From positions 5,381,447 through 5,445,446 of the forward strand of contig NW_003101681.1 of the NCBI RefSeq assembly GCF_000003855.2: a stretch of DNA of 64,000 nt, written 5' to 3'. The position numbers were made by a program, and so were the translations under genes. Of the stretch, positions 21,851-34,569 are shown one piece after another. Each line of letters begins with the position of its first letter. Within the stretch, counting starts at the first letter, position 1. Below the pieces are notes generated by a model, which was not told where the DNA came from, ran no database searches, and worked only from the letters and a program-made list of their open reading frames with translations. Source of the DNA: Blastomyces gilchristii SLH14081 (lineage: Eukaryota > Ascomycota > Eurotiomycetes > Onygenales > Ajellomycetaceae).

Positions 21851-22551
21851 GGTGGGCCGTGGATGACATCATAGGTAGAGTGACTTCCAGACATCAGCAT
21901 TGGCTCGAGTGACAGGGAGCACGCAAAGTCGATCGCACCAAAAGCCCGTCCCCTTCACGCCAGAACTGACTGGCAGAAGGGATGACATCTCACTGCAAGG
22001 AATGACAACTATCATCATAGCTGCAAGAGAAGCAGGAGAAGATGTGGCAATGAAAGTGATGCTTCCGCAGCTCATTGACACTGCTGTCTTCATCTCCAAC
22101 CTGGCTTTCTTAACAGTCACGGAGGCCACAGCCACACCATGAAGATGTTTACTCACTAGAAAATATCAGAATAAGTCTCTTATAGAAGGGCGCCAAGCCG
22201 TGATTTGGTTGGTTTGCGTTGGTCTGCTCGGCAATTACTTCCAGGAGCAATTTCCTCACAAGAGGATTCTCTCGAGAGGGTTGTTGTCACAGAAGAGGCT
22301 TTCTAAATTAATACTCTTTAATGGCCAAACCTCACAATATGTAAAGGCTGTTAAAAAATTCATGTGTTCTAGCATCTGACAAGGCCTTCATATCTCAGAT
22401 AGTAATACAAGAGAATGCCTTTGTGAAACATAGGGGATTAAGAACTTTCACTCGAATCAAGTAACTTCATGTATTTAGAAATATCTCAAGCCGAGCTATC
22501 TGAGTCACACAGCATCATAAGAAAATCATTTTATTCACACAAGCCTTCTGG
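21851..22551. other. Non-coding stretch with a TIR-like block at 22190-22225
   Basis: A weak open frame at 21900-22142 has no recognisable content. GGGCGCCAAGCCGTGATTTG at 22189-22208 and the following GTTGGTTTGCG are the inverse of the block at about 9819-9845. Nothing else is seen. Confidence 0.4.
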
Positions 22552-23015
22552 AAGTGTTTTCTCAGGAACTTGGCCGAATACAAACGAATTTGGTGATCCG
22601 GCGATCCGGCGAACCGGCGATCTGGCGTGGTTGGTACAGACCCACGTAGTTTGATTCAATCAAATTGTAGCGATCACGGCGGTAAGTCTCCACTAGTTCC
22701 GAATGCGTGCGAAGACGTCTAAATGTATTCCTTCTTGATCCATGAAAAATTGTCGACTCACCTGAAATGTAATCAACAGAATACCCGTACTGTTTGGAAA
22801 TACAAAATGCTCTTCGCAAAAAAACCAGGACAAACTTTGATAATGTCCTCTTGGCGCAGGGCCTCCTCGGATATTTCCAATGAACATCCTGTGGAAGATG
22901 CCCGCTTTTTCGGCCCCGCGATCGAAAGCATTGTAATTTACAACAAACCGGCGATCCGGCGTGGTTGATACGGACCCACATAGTTTAATTGTAGCATTGA
23001 TCACAACGGTAAGTC
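22552..23015 (+). repeat. Repeat block A, two direct copies
   Basis: Copy one (22552-22697) carries GATCCGGCGATCCGGCG, the TTTGATTCAATCAAATTGTA region and GGCGGTAAGTCTCC. Copy two (about 22940-23015) carries GATCCGGCGTGGTTGATAC, TAGTTTAATTGTAGCA and ACGGTAAGTCACC. The GATCCGGCG sub-repeat is also locally tandem. The block is inverted at 13541-13685. Confidence 0.7.
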
Positions 23016-23900
23016 ACCAATTGTTTTGAATGCGTGCGAAGTAAATGTATTTCTTGATTTCCTTGATCCATTTATCAGGCATCTATTAGCGAGAGAAAAA
23101 GAGAGGATGGGCAATGAAGAACCATTCTGGACCGCACGTTAATATTGCTGTAAAAAACAACTTAATCCCGAGCAACTTTCTTCCCATAGCGAATTTAAGA
23201 TAATATTCTATTCAGCCATCAAAATTATAAATTGTAAGACAGAGTAGATTTACTTTCCAAAAAGAGCTTAGTGTAATTTACCAACAAACAGAATTTCACC
23301 TATTCTTGCCTTTCCTTTACGCCCGTCATCCCTATACGCCCGGATGCGCACCACAAAATAATAGCCGAGGGGTAGGCATCAATTCCCCGTCAGGCCTTTG
23401 GTGGTGCATCGGCCTTGCGGGCGCTACTCCCCTGTGGGCGTCAGGCCCTTGTGGACGTTACCCAGGCGTGTTTCTTGAAAAGTTAACTATTATAAGTTGA
23501 CCTTCAAAAGTTAGCTTTTAAATCCACGGGGTATAAAGATCCAGGAAAAATTCACTTTGCCAAAGAAAAAGAGCTCACCAAAAAGTGTCACCTCTCTCTC
23601 AGACAGGTGACTGGCTTGGTGATCGGGGACTGGATTGACGGCAGCCATGGAGTGGCCCTGGAGGGAGAGAAAACAGCATCAATCATGTAACAGCCGGCAT
23701 AGGTTAAGAAGTGTACTGGTTTGCCTGCCACAGAACCTGCTAAGGTTTGCACCTACAGGGTACTTTGGTCAAAAGTCATAGATCACCGAAGGACCTGCAA
23801 CCACTACTCTATGTTTATAATATGTACAGGTTATTCGGCACAGGTCAAACTGACCTATGTCAACTAACCTATTTCTGGGTAACTGTACCAGCTCACATAA
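23016..23900. other. Non-coding transition zone to AT-rich DNA
   Basis: Contains the inverted D-type block at about 23398-23440 and otherwise no supportable gene. Confidence 0.3.
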
Positions 23901-23904
23901 GCAC

Positions 23905-26804
23905 CTTCTTGGAGGATAACGTTGTTGTGTTGTAATCTAACTACGCGAGTTACACTAAATGAATAGGTTGGGGTGGCACGTGACTAGGGTAGGTGTAGTA
24001 ATCACCAACACCCCCCCTTGCTACACCGTGGCCTATAAGCCGCCACCCGGGGCCTCCCCCATCCTCAAATCTTTCAAAAATGCAATAATAATTAATTACA
24101 TCAATCGGACCCTGATTTCCTTATTAGGAAAGGCGTCCGTACAGTAATAATCATAAAAATCAAGAAATACATGCAAAATCCACTGATTCACTGTATTATT
24201 ATTATCATTCAATCATTCCTTTCTGATCTCTTTCAAATCAATTCTTTTGACAAAATCTTCAAATGCAGGCTTCGTCAGTGGCTTGGTGAGCCTGTCAGCT
24301 ATGTTCACTGTAGAATCAACATGTTCCATCATGATTTCCCCTTTTTCAACCAAATCACAGAGAATATGATATCTAATCTCAATGTGGCGCGACCTTCATG
24401 TTAAGGATTCCCCCTTTGCTAGATTGATTGCTCCCTTATTGTCAACTTATAGGTGCGAGCATATTTTCGCTTTTCCATCATTCATCAACCCAGTGTCATA
24501 TAACAGGTTGCATTGTCTGTTATACTCAATCAATAACTTGCACCCCTCCTAGTGGGGGTGTCATTCCCATTGAAAAGTGTTTTTCCACCCCCTGCCAGAT
24601 TGATGAAGAATCTCATTGCCGGCTTGACAGCTCATGTCATAGATATGAAGATTGAATGTGTCATTTTTGCCTGGACACAGACTTTGCAGAATGATAAAGC
24701 TTGTTGATCAATAATTCTCATCTCTAGACATGAGTCTGCTGTCATTTTTACAATATCTGCAGAATTTAGATGTTCTAGCCTTTAATGTCATTGCATCATC
24801 ATAAGTTCAGATCAAGTCTCTGTATATAACTGGTCTTTTCATCTCATAGATATCATTCTCATTTAATCTTGCTGTAAATGAGAATATGCAGTCAGGAGAT
24901 ATAATCAACATAGTATGATTATTCTCATATATCAACTGCTTATAGGTATAACTCTGACATACAAGCTTACTCATACTCATGAGGTTCACTTCTAACTTCA
25001 GAACATAGCAGACATCATTTAACAGCATATTTATTCCTTTCACTAGAATCTTCATATCTTCTATAGCTGTAGCAGAGATCACTGTTTCATCTGCCATTTT
25101 CAACATCACTTTCATCTTCTGAGGTTTTGCCATGACAAGATCTCTGTGAGATGTGATATAAGCACCTGATTCAGAGTCTAGAATTCAGATATCTTTTTCT
25201 GTCTGGTCACTTGTATAGGCCTTTTCCTTGATGCAAAATACTTGCTTCATGACATTGTGAACAGGAGCAGCATCTGTATTCTTCACATTCTTGTCTTTAT
25301 TCTTGTTCCTATTTGTATTGAAGTTTGAAGAATGTTTCTCAGAGTATTTCTTCCAACAGTTGGCCTGAATATGACTAACTTTTTGACAATGATAGCATGT
25401 TCTCATGTCATTACCTCTACATTCAGGTTTGGATTCAGTGTTCTTATTCTTATCATTGTCTTTGTCCTTGCCTTTCTTATCCTTGTCTTAGGTGTTATTT
25501 GCAGGGGTCTTTTCATTGAAGATGAGAGATTTATCAGTAGCTGGCAATTGTAGAAGAATATCTCAACACAATTTCATGAAATCATTTTTAAATGTTCTAG
25601 CATTCTCATCCTTCTCTATTACATTCATTTAATTCTTTATAAAAGACAATCAATCTTTACTAACCTCTGTAAGAAGTCTGTCAAAAAACATGAAATCTTT
25701 GATATTATATTTCAATCAGATATAATCAGTCCTGATTGTAATTAAATGTTTAATAAATATATAATCAGAATTCTTTGATTTTAATATCATCTCAATCAAT
25801 TCTTGAAACAGATGAGTTCTGTGAACAGCAGATCTCTCAGTGAAATTATTCTCTATGACAGATCATAGAGAATAAGCAGATAGTTGAGACTTCTTGAGTA
25901 TAATAAAGTGAGATTTGATCTGTGAGATGATTGCAGACTATATATAGTTGTATAATCAGATATTCTGTTCTAATTAAAAACATTGTATATTCATACTAAC
26001 ATTCTTGTCAGAATTAATCTACTTATCATTAAGAATATCATTCATTTCAGATTGTCTTGCTGTGAGCAGAATCTCTTCTTTTCATATAGAATAATTTACA
26101 GAGTTAGTGAGTATAACAGGCTTCTTTATAAATCTTACTTAATCTCTGAATTTATTAAGAATCTTCATCAATGCAGATGTTCTACTCTTTCATTGAAGAT
26201 AGTTCATTAAATCTGTACCAAGCTCTTCATTTTTATCCCTGTCTATCTTCATTTGCTTGACTTCATGCTGAAGTCTTGCAATTTCTAATCTCATGTGAGT
26301 CTTCTCACTCACAGAGCTATTGTTATTCTAGCTACTTAAGCTCTCTACATTGTCTGATATCTTACTAATATCTTCAATCAGGTCTTTATATTTATTATTG
26401 AACTTATCAGACTGTTCTTCTACAATCATGTCATTCAGCTCAAACATCTCAGAAGCTGTCTTCTGATTCATTATTAATATTAGCAGTGATCTGTGATCTT
26501 GCATTTACTGCTCTGACATTTTCTCATTTCTTCATCTTGAAGACATGTATTCTTTTGTTAAGTCAGGCATTCCCCTGAATCTTAGATTAATCATGAGTTT
26601 AATCACTTAATAAATTATCTAGACACACTTGTAACAACACATGAAGATGTCAATTGCATGTTATTACAGTTATTCATTGCTTGTGAAGAGCTTCATAATC
26701 TCTTGAAGAATAATGTTATTATGTTGTAATCTAACTACGCGAGTTACACTAAATAAATAGGTTAAGGTGGCACGTGACTAGAGTAGGTGTAGTAATCACC
26801 AACA
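23905..26804 (-). mobile_element. Ty1/copia element, internally deleted and mutated
   Basis: Two direct copies of an LTR-like sequence (about 23905-24010 and 26700-26804) share GTAATCTAACTACGCGAGTT and CACGTGACTAG, and on the minus strand begin TGTTGGTGATTACTAC. A polypurine tract (GGGGGGG, complement of 24011-24017) directly precedes the 3' LTR at 24010. On the minus strand, gag is at 25.2-26.6 kb with knuckle CYHCQKVSHIQANC (about 25390), and protease/pre-integrase at 24.8-25.2 kb reads DSESGAYITSHRDLV and VNLMSMSKLV. The RNase H C terminus at 24.2-24.4 kb reads SRHIEIRYHILCDLVEKGEI and NIADRLTKPLTKPAFEDFV. Integrase and most of reverse transcriptase are missing. The outer LTR ends away from TGTTGG are not resolved. 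Confidence 0.8.
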
Positions 26805-27217
26805 TATCTTGACATGAATTAGTCAACATCATCTCTTAATGAGTAGAAAAATCTCTTCTCATTTTGTATTAAAATGACAGTGACAGTCATCATAAGCTGA
26901 GAAGTTCTTGAATACTCATGTACTGAGTTGAATTGTTTTACTTTTGATTTAACTAACTTATTAAACTTTTCAAAGAGAAATAAAAAAGATGCATATACAA
27001 TAGAAAATCAAACTAGATAAGCTCTGTGTCAGATAGAGAACAGTAAATTAAATTCTGAACTACAATCATTATCTGATAATCTTGAATATGTGATCAAAGA
27101 CATACATTGAACACTGCAGCCTTAAACCCTCAGTTATTTACTACTATTAATATCAAGTCATTGCAGTAATAGACATGTCATTCATATTCAATCACCTGTT
27201 GAAGAATGCATTGTTAA
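26805..27217. other. AT-rich flank, nothing recognised
   Basis: CpG- and CpC-poor sequence between the copia LTR and the first Gypsy-B LTR. No open frame or known motif. Confidence 0.3.
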
Positions 27218-27475
27218 AGTAAGAATAAGTACTCGCAGGTGATTATTCGAGTGTTTACAGCTTGGCATGATATGTACTATTAACTACTAGAAGTATTCAC
27301 AGTAGAAAGATAAAATATAGAGATTAAATATATAATAGTATTTAAGCTGAGTTATAAATATTATTTATAAACTTCAGTCTATATAGTTATATATAGTCAA
27401 GAGCTGCTAACTCTATTAATTATATAAGAGATAGAAATAGAGATAAAGAATCTGTAAGAAGCAGAATTTCTTATA
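27218..27475 (-). repeat. Gypsy-B LTR, 258 bp (3' LTR of copy A)
   Basis: Matches the LTRs at 42375-42632 and 48845-49102 over their whole 258 bp. The first base is changed (AGTAAGAA against TGTAAGAA). The LTRs have the inverted termini TGTAAGAA...TTCTTACA, and this copy ends TTCTTATA. It is strongly C-to-T decayed. The body coded on the minus strand lies to its right. Confidence 0.88.
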
Positions 27476-28761
27476 TACTCTTTTCTCTCTAAGACTTTAT
27501 TCATGAAGTCTTTTACTGAGTGATTTTATAGAATCAACTCAGTACTGTAGTAATACTCACTAAAAATTCTTTATATTTATAAAAAAAATCTCAGTGAGAA
27601 AAAATTTCTTATTATTATAAAGAGAAAAGAGTCTATCACTCAGTTTCTTATTTCATAAGATTCTTTATAATTTATAAATTCTTCTCTAACTACTATATAG
27701 ATATATCTTATATCTTTTATATAAAAGAGTTTTAGTTAACTCTTAATTATTTTTGTAAAATTCTTATATAATTATTATATAGATTTATCTTATAGATAAA
27801 TCACTCTCTATGAGATTACTTCTATTAAAGAGAAGTATTCATAAGTTAATCTTTTATTTATTTTTATAAATCATTGTTCTTTGATACTGTAGAATTATAA
27901 GAAATTTTTCATTCTTTTATTAACTCTGTAGAATTATAAAATCAAGATGTTTACAGTCTATAATTACTCTGTATAGTTATATAGAAAGATTCAGATCTGT
28001 AATTTATAATTACTCTTTATTTACTAGAGTGATCTGACTGTTTCATAGAATCACTCACAGTGTAAATAAATCTCTTTAGAGTAGTATAAATATCTTAGAT
28101 CTGTTTATAAAACTTTATCTTTCTTTCTCTTTTTCTGTAACAGCTTTTATTCTTATAAACTATGAGTATCTTTATTCATCTGTGAAGTGTTTTTATTCAG
28201 GTGATAGAGAGAGAGTATTTCTAATAATATCTATATATTAATTCAAGAACTTCTCAAGAATAAAAATTTTTTTAATTTCAATATTCTTATAAATAATATC
28301 TGATTATCACTGAGCTTTTTATAAGTATTTCTACAACTCTTCTGATTGCTTTTTACTGACTGATAAGGTAGAAATATCACTGTTTATAATAGTATCTTCA
28401 TCTGTTTCAGCTCTGTCACTGTATCTGATTTTCAGATTAGTAGTTAATTTTATATCTCTCTCAGATCAGTCTCTGACTTTAAGCAGTATAGTCTCACTTT
28501 TTGCTGTAAGTCTTCTTATAAGTAATTTCTTACAGACTCTAGCTAATAGTTCTTATAAAGCTCTCAGTGTTATCAGTATCTTCTACAGCTCTGCAGATCT
28601 ATAATTATCTTCTCTCTACTTATATAATCTCTAATCAGATATATATAAATATGTCTAGATTTTCTATTAACAGTTCTCATACTGTGACACATTTCTGTAA
28701 TTTTATTATTAATGAAAGATGAGTTTTCAGATATCTGTAAAATTCAGATAATTAAGATAAT

Positions 28762-29032
28762 TGTAAGAAGTCTACGCTGAATAGATCAGTATAATATTAA
28801 TAGGTCTTATATAACAAAGATAAAAATGTTAAAGAAGAAAAGAAAGAGAAAGTGCGAGAATTAGTGATTGAGATGAATATTTATACATGTATGTGATGAT
28901 GTATGTGGTGAAGCTTCAGAGTGAAAGAATATGCACACATTCATAGCAGCTGCGGATCAGTGATTGAGAATGAAAGAATCTATGAAGTGTAATGAAATAG
29001 TCTATATAATTGATCAGGTGCAGCTCATCACA
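28762..29032 (-). repeat. Gypsy-1 3' LTR, strongly mutated
   Basis: 271 bp from TGTAAGAAGTC to CATCACA. Against the other LTR it differs at 37 sites by hand alignment, and 33 of these are C-to-T or G-to-A changes on this copy. It keeps very few CpG (such as TACGCTG and GTGCGAG). Confidence 0.9.
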
Positions 29033-30826
29033 TTAGTTCTCTCTTTTCAGAAGCAGTTTTCATCAGTTAAGAGCTGCTGTTTCAGATAACACAGAACTCA
29101 GAGTTCAGATCAGTTAATTATAGCTGACTTATTTCACAAGATATTATCAGCTGCAGTCACAGAATCTCTCATCAAGAATATCTTCAATCTCTCACTCAAG
29201 CTCATTATCTTCTTCTATGATATCTGGCAGTTGTCAGTCAGAAGTCAGCTGAGAAGAGAATGAATCAGTGACAGTGCAGTGAAGTAAGCTTGTGTGAAAT
29301 ATATTATGAATTTCTGATAATATGTTAAGACAGTAGTTGTGACTATCTAGAACTTCTATCACTTTATATCTAATATAACAGTAGTCTAGTGTATAAGATG
29401 AATATATGATTTGTATATTCTTAAGATTCAATTATACAAGATCTTCTATCTTATACTGCTCTGCAGAATCTCATTGAATATTAATTTAATCTTCTTAATC
29501 TTATTTTACAGTTGTTATGAAGACTTCTGCTCAGTCATAGATATCTCAGAGCTTTGTTACTATATTATCAGTGATCTGAATTGAACTGCAGAGGTTCAGT
29601 GTGAACTGTGTAATCTCTAGAAGATTCAACACTTTCATATGATATTCATGTGTAAGAAAGAACAGACTTATATCTATTGAAATGACATTTCAATCATTGA
29701 TAGTAATCTCTGTGTGTAGGAGAAGATCATGTTAATCATCTTATAAGTAATTACAGAACTTATAAAGATAATTCTTTATGATCTGAATTGTCTGTTCTGA
29801 TACATCATCAGTCTCAGAGTGATAGACAGTTAACAGACAGCATATAATCTTAAGAACTTGACAGATTCTTGTTCAGAGAGTACTTATGAATTGACAGCTC
29901 TGATCTGATACTATTAATCTCAGCAACTCATGCATCTGATAGAATGAACTCTGTAAGAAGGCTTCAGCAACTTATTCAGTATTCATCTTATCACAAGATT
30001 TCAATATTACATTCTTACTTAGTCAGTTAACAATAATCAGAATATTTCTATAACTCTTACTCTTAGATAGATCAATAGTGAAGTCAATCACTACATCTTA
30101 TCAGATTCTATCAGAGATATTAAGTGATTTCAGTAGATCTTTTCTACAGTTCTTTTATAAGATAACAGAAGAACAGTGATTGCAGTTTCAGACAAAGTGT
30201 CTGATACTGTTTAATATCTCAGATCAGTAGAATTCTCAGAAGATCATTCTATATAGTTATTCATGATCTGAATAGTCAGTTATACATGAATCATACATCT
30301 CTTACATTATCTGAGTGTATAAGGGTTTGAAGTAAGAGACTCAGCATCATTCACAGAATTATAGAGTATTATTATCATTGATTAAACATTCTGAGATATC
30401 AGTTCTTATACATAGTTCTGAGAGAAATTGAGATGCTTCTTAACATACTGCTTCAGTGAGAGTCTGAAGGAGTTCATCAGCCTGAGCTGCTGTATGTCAC
30501 AGTTCATTCAGTGTAGAAGAAGTGAAGATATCAATATCAGTTCTAATTGAAGAAGCATGTATAATGCTGTGAGCTGTTTCATCTTAATCAACTAGTATCT
30601 TCAGATTCAAGAGCTGGTGCTCTTAGTTCATTCAGTGAGTATCTGTTACATCAGATAATATATCTTGCTCTCATTATAAGAGAGTATCTATCATTGAGTT
30701 CTGGCTGTTAGAATGATAGTGTATTGTAAAATGAAAGTGGCTTAGAAACTCAGATCATTGCATCTGTCATTTGATAAGTTTATAGATAGTTGTGAAGTAT
30801 TTGAGATTCTTATGATCTGTGACTAT

Positions 30827-31331
30827 TAGACTGGCCGCTGAGACCATGAATTTCACATTTGATCTCATTTGATCTGATCTCATACATTTCTTGGCGTGAA
30901 TCTCACTGGGACTGGCTATCAAAAAAACATGTAAAGTGACTATATATCAGATCTTAAAATGAAACCATGACTTGAAAAAAATAAGAAAGTGATCTCATTT
31001 AGTCTCATTTAGTCTCATTCTTGGCATAAAGTTACTATTTTTAGACATTTTAAGGTTTTTTTTAGACTATTTTTAATTTTTTAAAAAGTAACGCTTTTTG
31101 ATAATGCTTAAATAAGATTTAAAGTCATTTAAAGTAATAAAAATAACTTAAATTGAGAAGTGGAAATCATGGTCCTATTTGAAAAATGTGACAAGAGTAG
31201 ACAGTAAGTCTCACGAGACAGTATGAGACTACTATCTAATGTTAAAACTGTGTAATGAGATCAGTCGAATTGATAATGAGACTATCAAAAAATCTGGTCC
31301 TGGTCTCAGACACGGTCACACGGTCAGTCTA
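30827..31331 (-). mobile_element. Short TIR element, 505 bp, 8-bp duplication GTGACTAT
   Basis: Starts TAGACTGGCCG and ends CGGTCAGTCTA. GTGACTAT is present at 30819-30826 and 31332-31339. The Gypsy-1 fragment at 59553-62789 has the uninterrupted site near 60222 (a single GTAATTAT), confirming the boundaries. No coding capacity. Confidence 0.93.
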
Positions 31332-34300
31332 GTGACTATCTCAAATTCAGAGACACTTTGAAGTTCAGAGTCTCATTCTTTTAAACAGTGTATGATTGTG
31401 AGAAGTTTCTTATCATAGATCTCATAATTACATTCAGCAGGACTCAGTTTCTTAGATATGAAGACACATAATTGTAGAACATCTTTATCATCATATTACA
31501 ATATCACTTCTCCTATCATATAGCCAGAGAAATCAGCTTCAATAACTGTCTCATAATCAGAATCAAATGTTATTAGTAGAGAAGTATTAATGAACATCTT
31601 CTTCATCTGTGTAAATGCAGCTTCAGTGTTCACTGATTATTGAAATACTGAGTCTTTCTTAGTAAGATCTGTAAGTAGTCTCATGATATCTGAGAAGTTT
31701 TGTATAAATCACTGATAGAAGTTAGCAAATCTGATGAAGCTTTATACATCTTTCACAGTACACAGAGCTTTCTATTCAAGAATGACAGAGACTTTCTCAG
31801 AATTCATTTGAATTCTCTTGCCAGCTTCTATAATAAAACTCAGATACTTGATACTCTTGACTTTAAAATCACACTTGTCAATATCTATCAATAGTTCTAC
31901 TTCTTGTAGCTGTTGTAATACCTTTCACATATATTCTTAGTATTCTTTTCTGAATTCATCAGTGAAGATGAGAATGTCATTCAGATAAGCAGATACAAAC
32001 TTATCAAGGAAATCTCAGAGTACTCAGTTGATATACTTCTGAAATGTACTGAGAATGTTAGTCAGTTCAAAGAGTATGACTATTCATTCAAAAAGATTAT
32101 AACATGTTTGAAATGCTGTAAGTCATTCATCTTCTTCAGTAATACAAATCTTATGAAACACAGTGATGATATCTAGTTTTGTAAATTATTGAGCTTGCCT
32201 GATTCATGCTAGGGTTTCATTGATAAGAGATAAAGAATATTAATCTTTCTTTATCAATCTGTTCAAATCTCAGTAGTTCACACAGAATTGAAGTTCTTCA
32301 TCTGATTTCTTTGTAAAGAGAATGAGAGCTGCAGTGAAAGAGTTACTAACATGTATAAATTCTTTATTCAACAGATCATTGTCTTTCAAAGGAAAAGAAG
32401 TTTATCTTGAGATATGTTATAAAGAGAGTCTCATAATGATTCAGAGTTCTTATCATTCTTTTTCTCTAACTTGATACTGTGATTCACTTCAGAATCTTGT
32501 AAGAGAGATATATTTATAATATTATCTTGTCAGAAGACATCTAAATATTCATGATATTATTGAGAGAGTTTTGTACAAGAATCTATTGTTGTAACACAGA
32601 ATAACTTTTCTAGAGCCTTTTTAATATCAGTCAGACTGATAGAATAGATTAACATATAATTCTGCTGTCAGTGAACTTGTCAGTGACTCTGTCAGTGATT
32701 TTAATAATGACTTCTTTTTCAGAGTATTTTATACATGTTGACAGAGATCTGTGTCAGGTTCATGATCTTGTAAATATCATCTTCATGAACTCTATCATTG
32801 TTAGAAAATATCAAGCTTCTGTTTCAAGTATTCAATAAGATGTCTTGTTCAGATAGTCAGGCAAGTTCTAACATAAGATTATAATCAAGATTATCAACTT
32901 CATATGCATAGACATCTTCACACTGATGTTCTCTCACATCTATGATCAGCTTCATCATGTAATGAGTACAAATGTTCTTTGAATCATCAAATTCTGCAAG
33001 AAGTCAGAGTTTTAATAGAGAGATACACTGAAGATTATAATATCTTACAACTGAAGATTTTATCATTGCATAGTGACATAGACTACTGTCTATCATGACT
33101 TTCATATTATACATATTATCAATCACAGTAGATATAAGAATCACATTCATTATCATCTTCTCTTTAAATTATTATTGTCTGATCTCTTCAAGCTTCTGTT
33201 TATGAATTTGAATAGAAGCTAATCTTTTCTCTGTTTCACTGAGACATTCTTGTAGTTATCTTCTGAATCTTTCTTCACTATAATGTGATTGATACAGACA
33301 GGTGCTGATCTTTCTCTTGAGTGTGAAGACATATAGATTAATTAGTAGTTGAAAGCAATGTGTTCTGATCAGTTACAGTTAATACACACTTTATATTGAT
33401 ATTGATCAGTGACTTCTTCAGAAGTGATCTCAGAAACTTAGAAGTCTGTTTAAACAGCAGAAACTCTTGCTTATGTATAGATATTTGAATCTATTTAGTT
33501 CATAGCATCTACATCATTACTGTTACTTCTCTTCAGTGCAGATGTATAAGTAACTGAGATATAATATCTTCTATCACTGTTCTGTATACTCTTGAGCTTG
33601 ATAAGATGATCATTTAATATCTGAAGCTGTGTGCAGAAGCCTTCATAAGTCTGGTCTTTGTCTATACTTATAAGAGTCTATAAGAGTTTGAAAGTTAATA
33701 TCTTCTTGAGCATGCTAATCTTCATTTAATTCTCTCAAGATTGATCATCTACTTCTAGAATCTTAGTGTTAAAGTCAGAAATAAATATTGTAAGAGAAGT
33801 GTTTCTCTATTAAACACTCTGTAATCAATTTAATACTTTCTGTTACATAGCAGTGTCTTGAAACAGAATATCAAGATATTTCATAATATTATCAGATGTT
33901 CTCAACACTGATTTATATACTTTCATTCATGAATGAAACTTCTGTTTCATATAATTCTTCAATTATTCATTGATATATTAATCTTGATTAATTAATGAAC
34001 TGATGAAATCTTCATCTACACTCAGTTTTATAAGTATTTTCATTCTTCATAATAAGTAGAGAGTGAGATCAGAAGTATTAAAATATATAAGAGTATTTAA
34101 GTATTCTTTCAGTGCTTTTATATTCAATTCTGTAGATATTGAAATCACATAAGTTAATTATTAAATCTTTTCATATTGAAGTTGTTGAGTTACATGTATA
34201 TCAGCTATTTATTATTATTGTAATTTCAATATTACTCAGAGTCACTGTGACATTACATTTATATTCATATTTAAGAGTTTCATATTATTATTAGACATGA

Positions 34301-34569
34301 TTATATTGATTATTAAATATGTAATTGTATTCTCATATATCTGAGTGTCAGAACTCTCAGGTCTTTCACTAATATTCTCTTATAAGATCTTATTCTCTTT
34401 ATAAGATCTTATTACAGAGTCAGAATAACTGATAAGCAAGCTTCTATCTGAGAACTCAGTGTCTGCTTAACTGTTTAACTGTTTCTCTATTTCTTATATA
34501 TTGTTATGTATTTGAATATCTCTTGATAAGTAATTGTTTCTAATGAGAAGACAATGAACATTTTTATAG

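Noticed and set aside
21900..22142. Possible small gene
   Set aside because: No ATG at the proposed start (TTG), no recognisable motif, and it lies among dispersed repeats.
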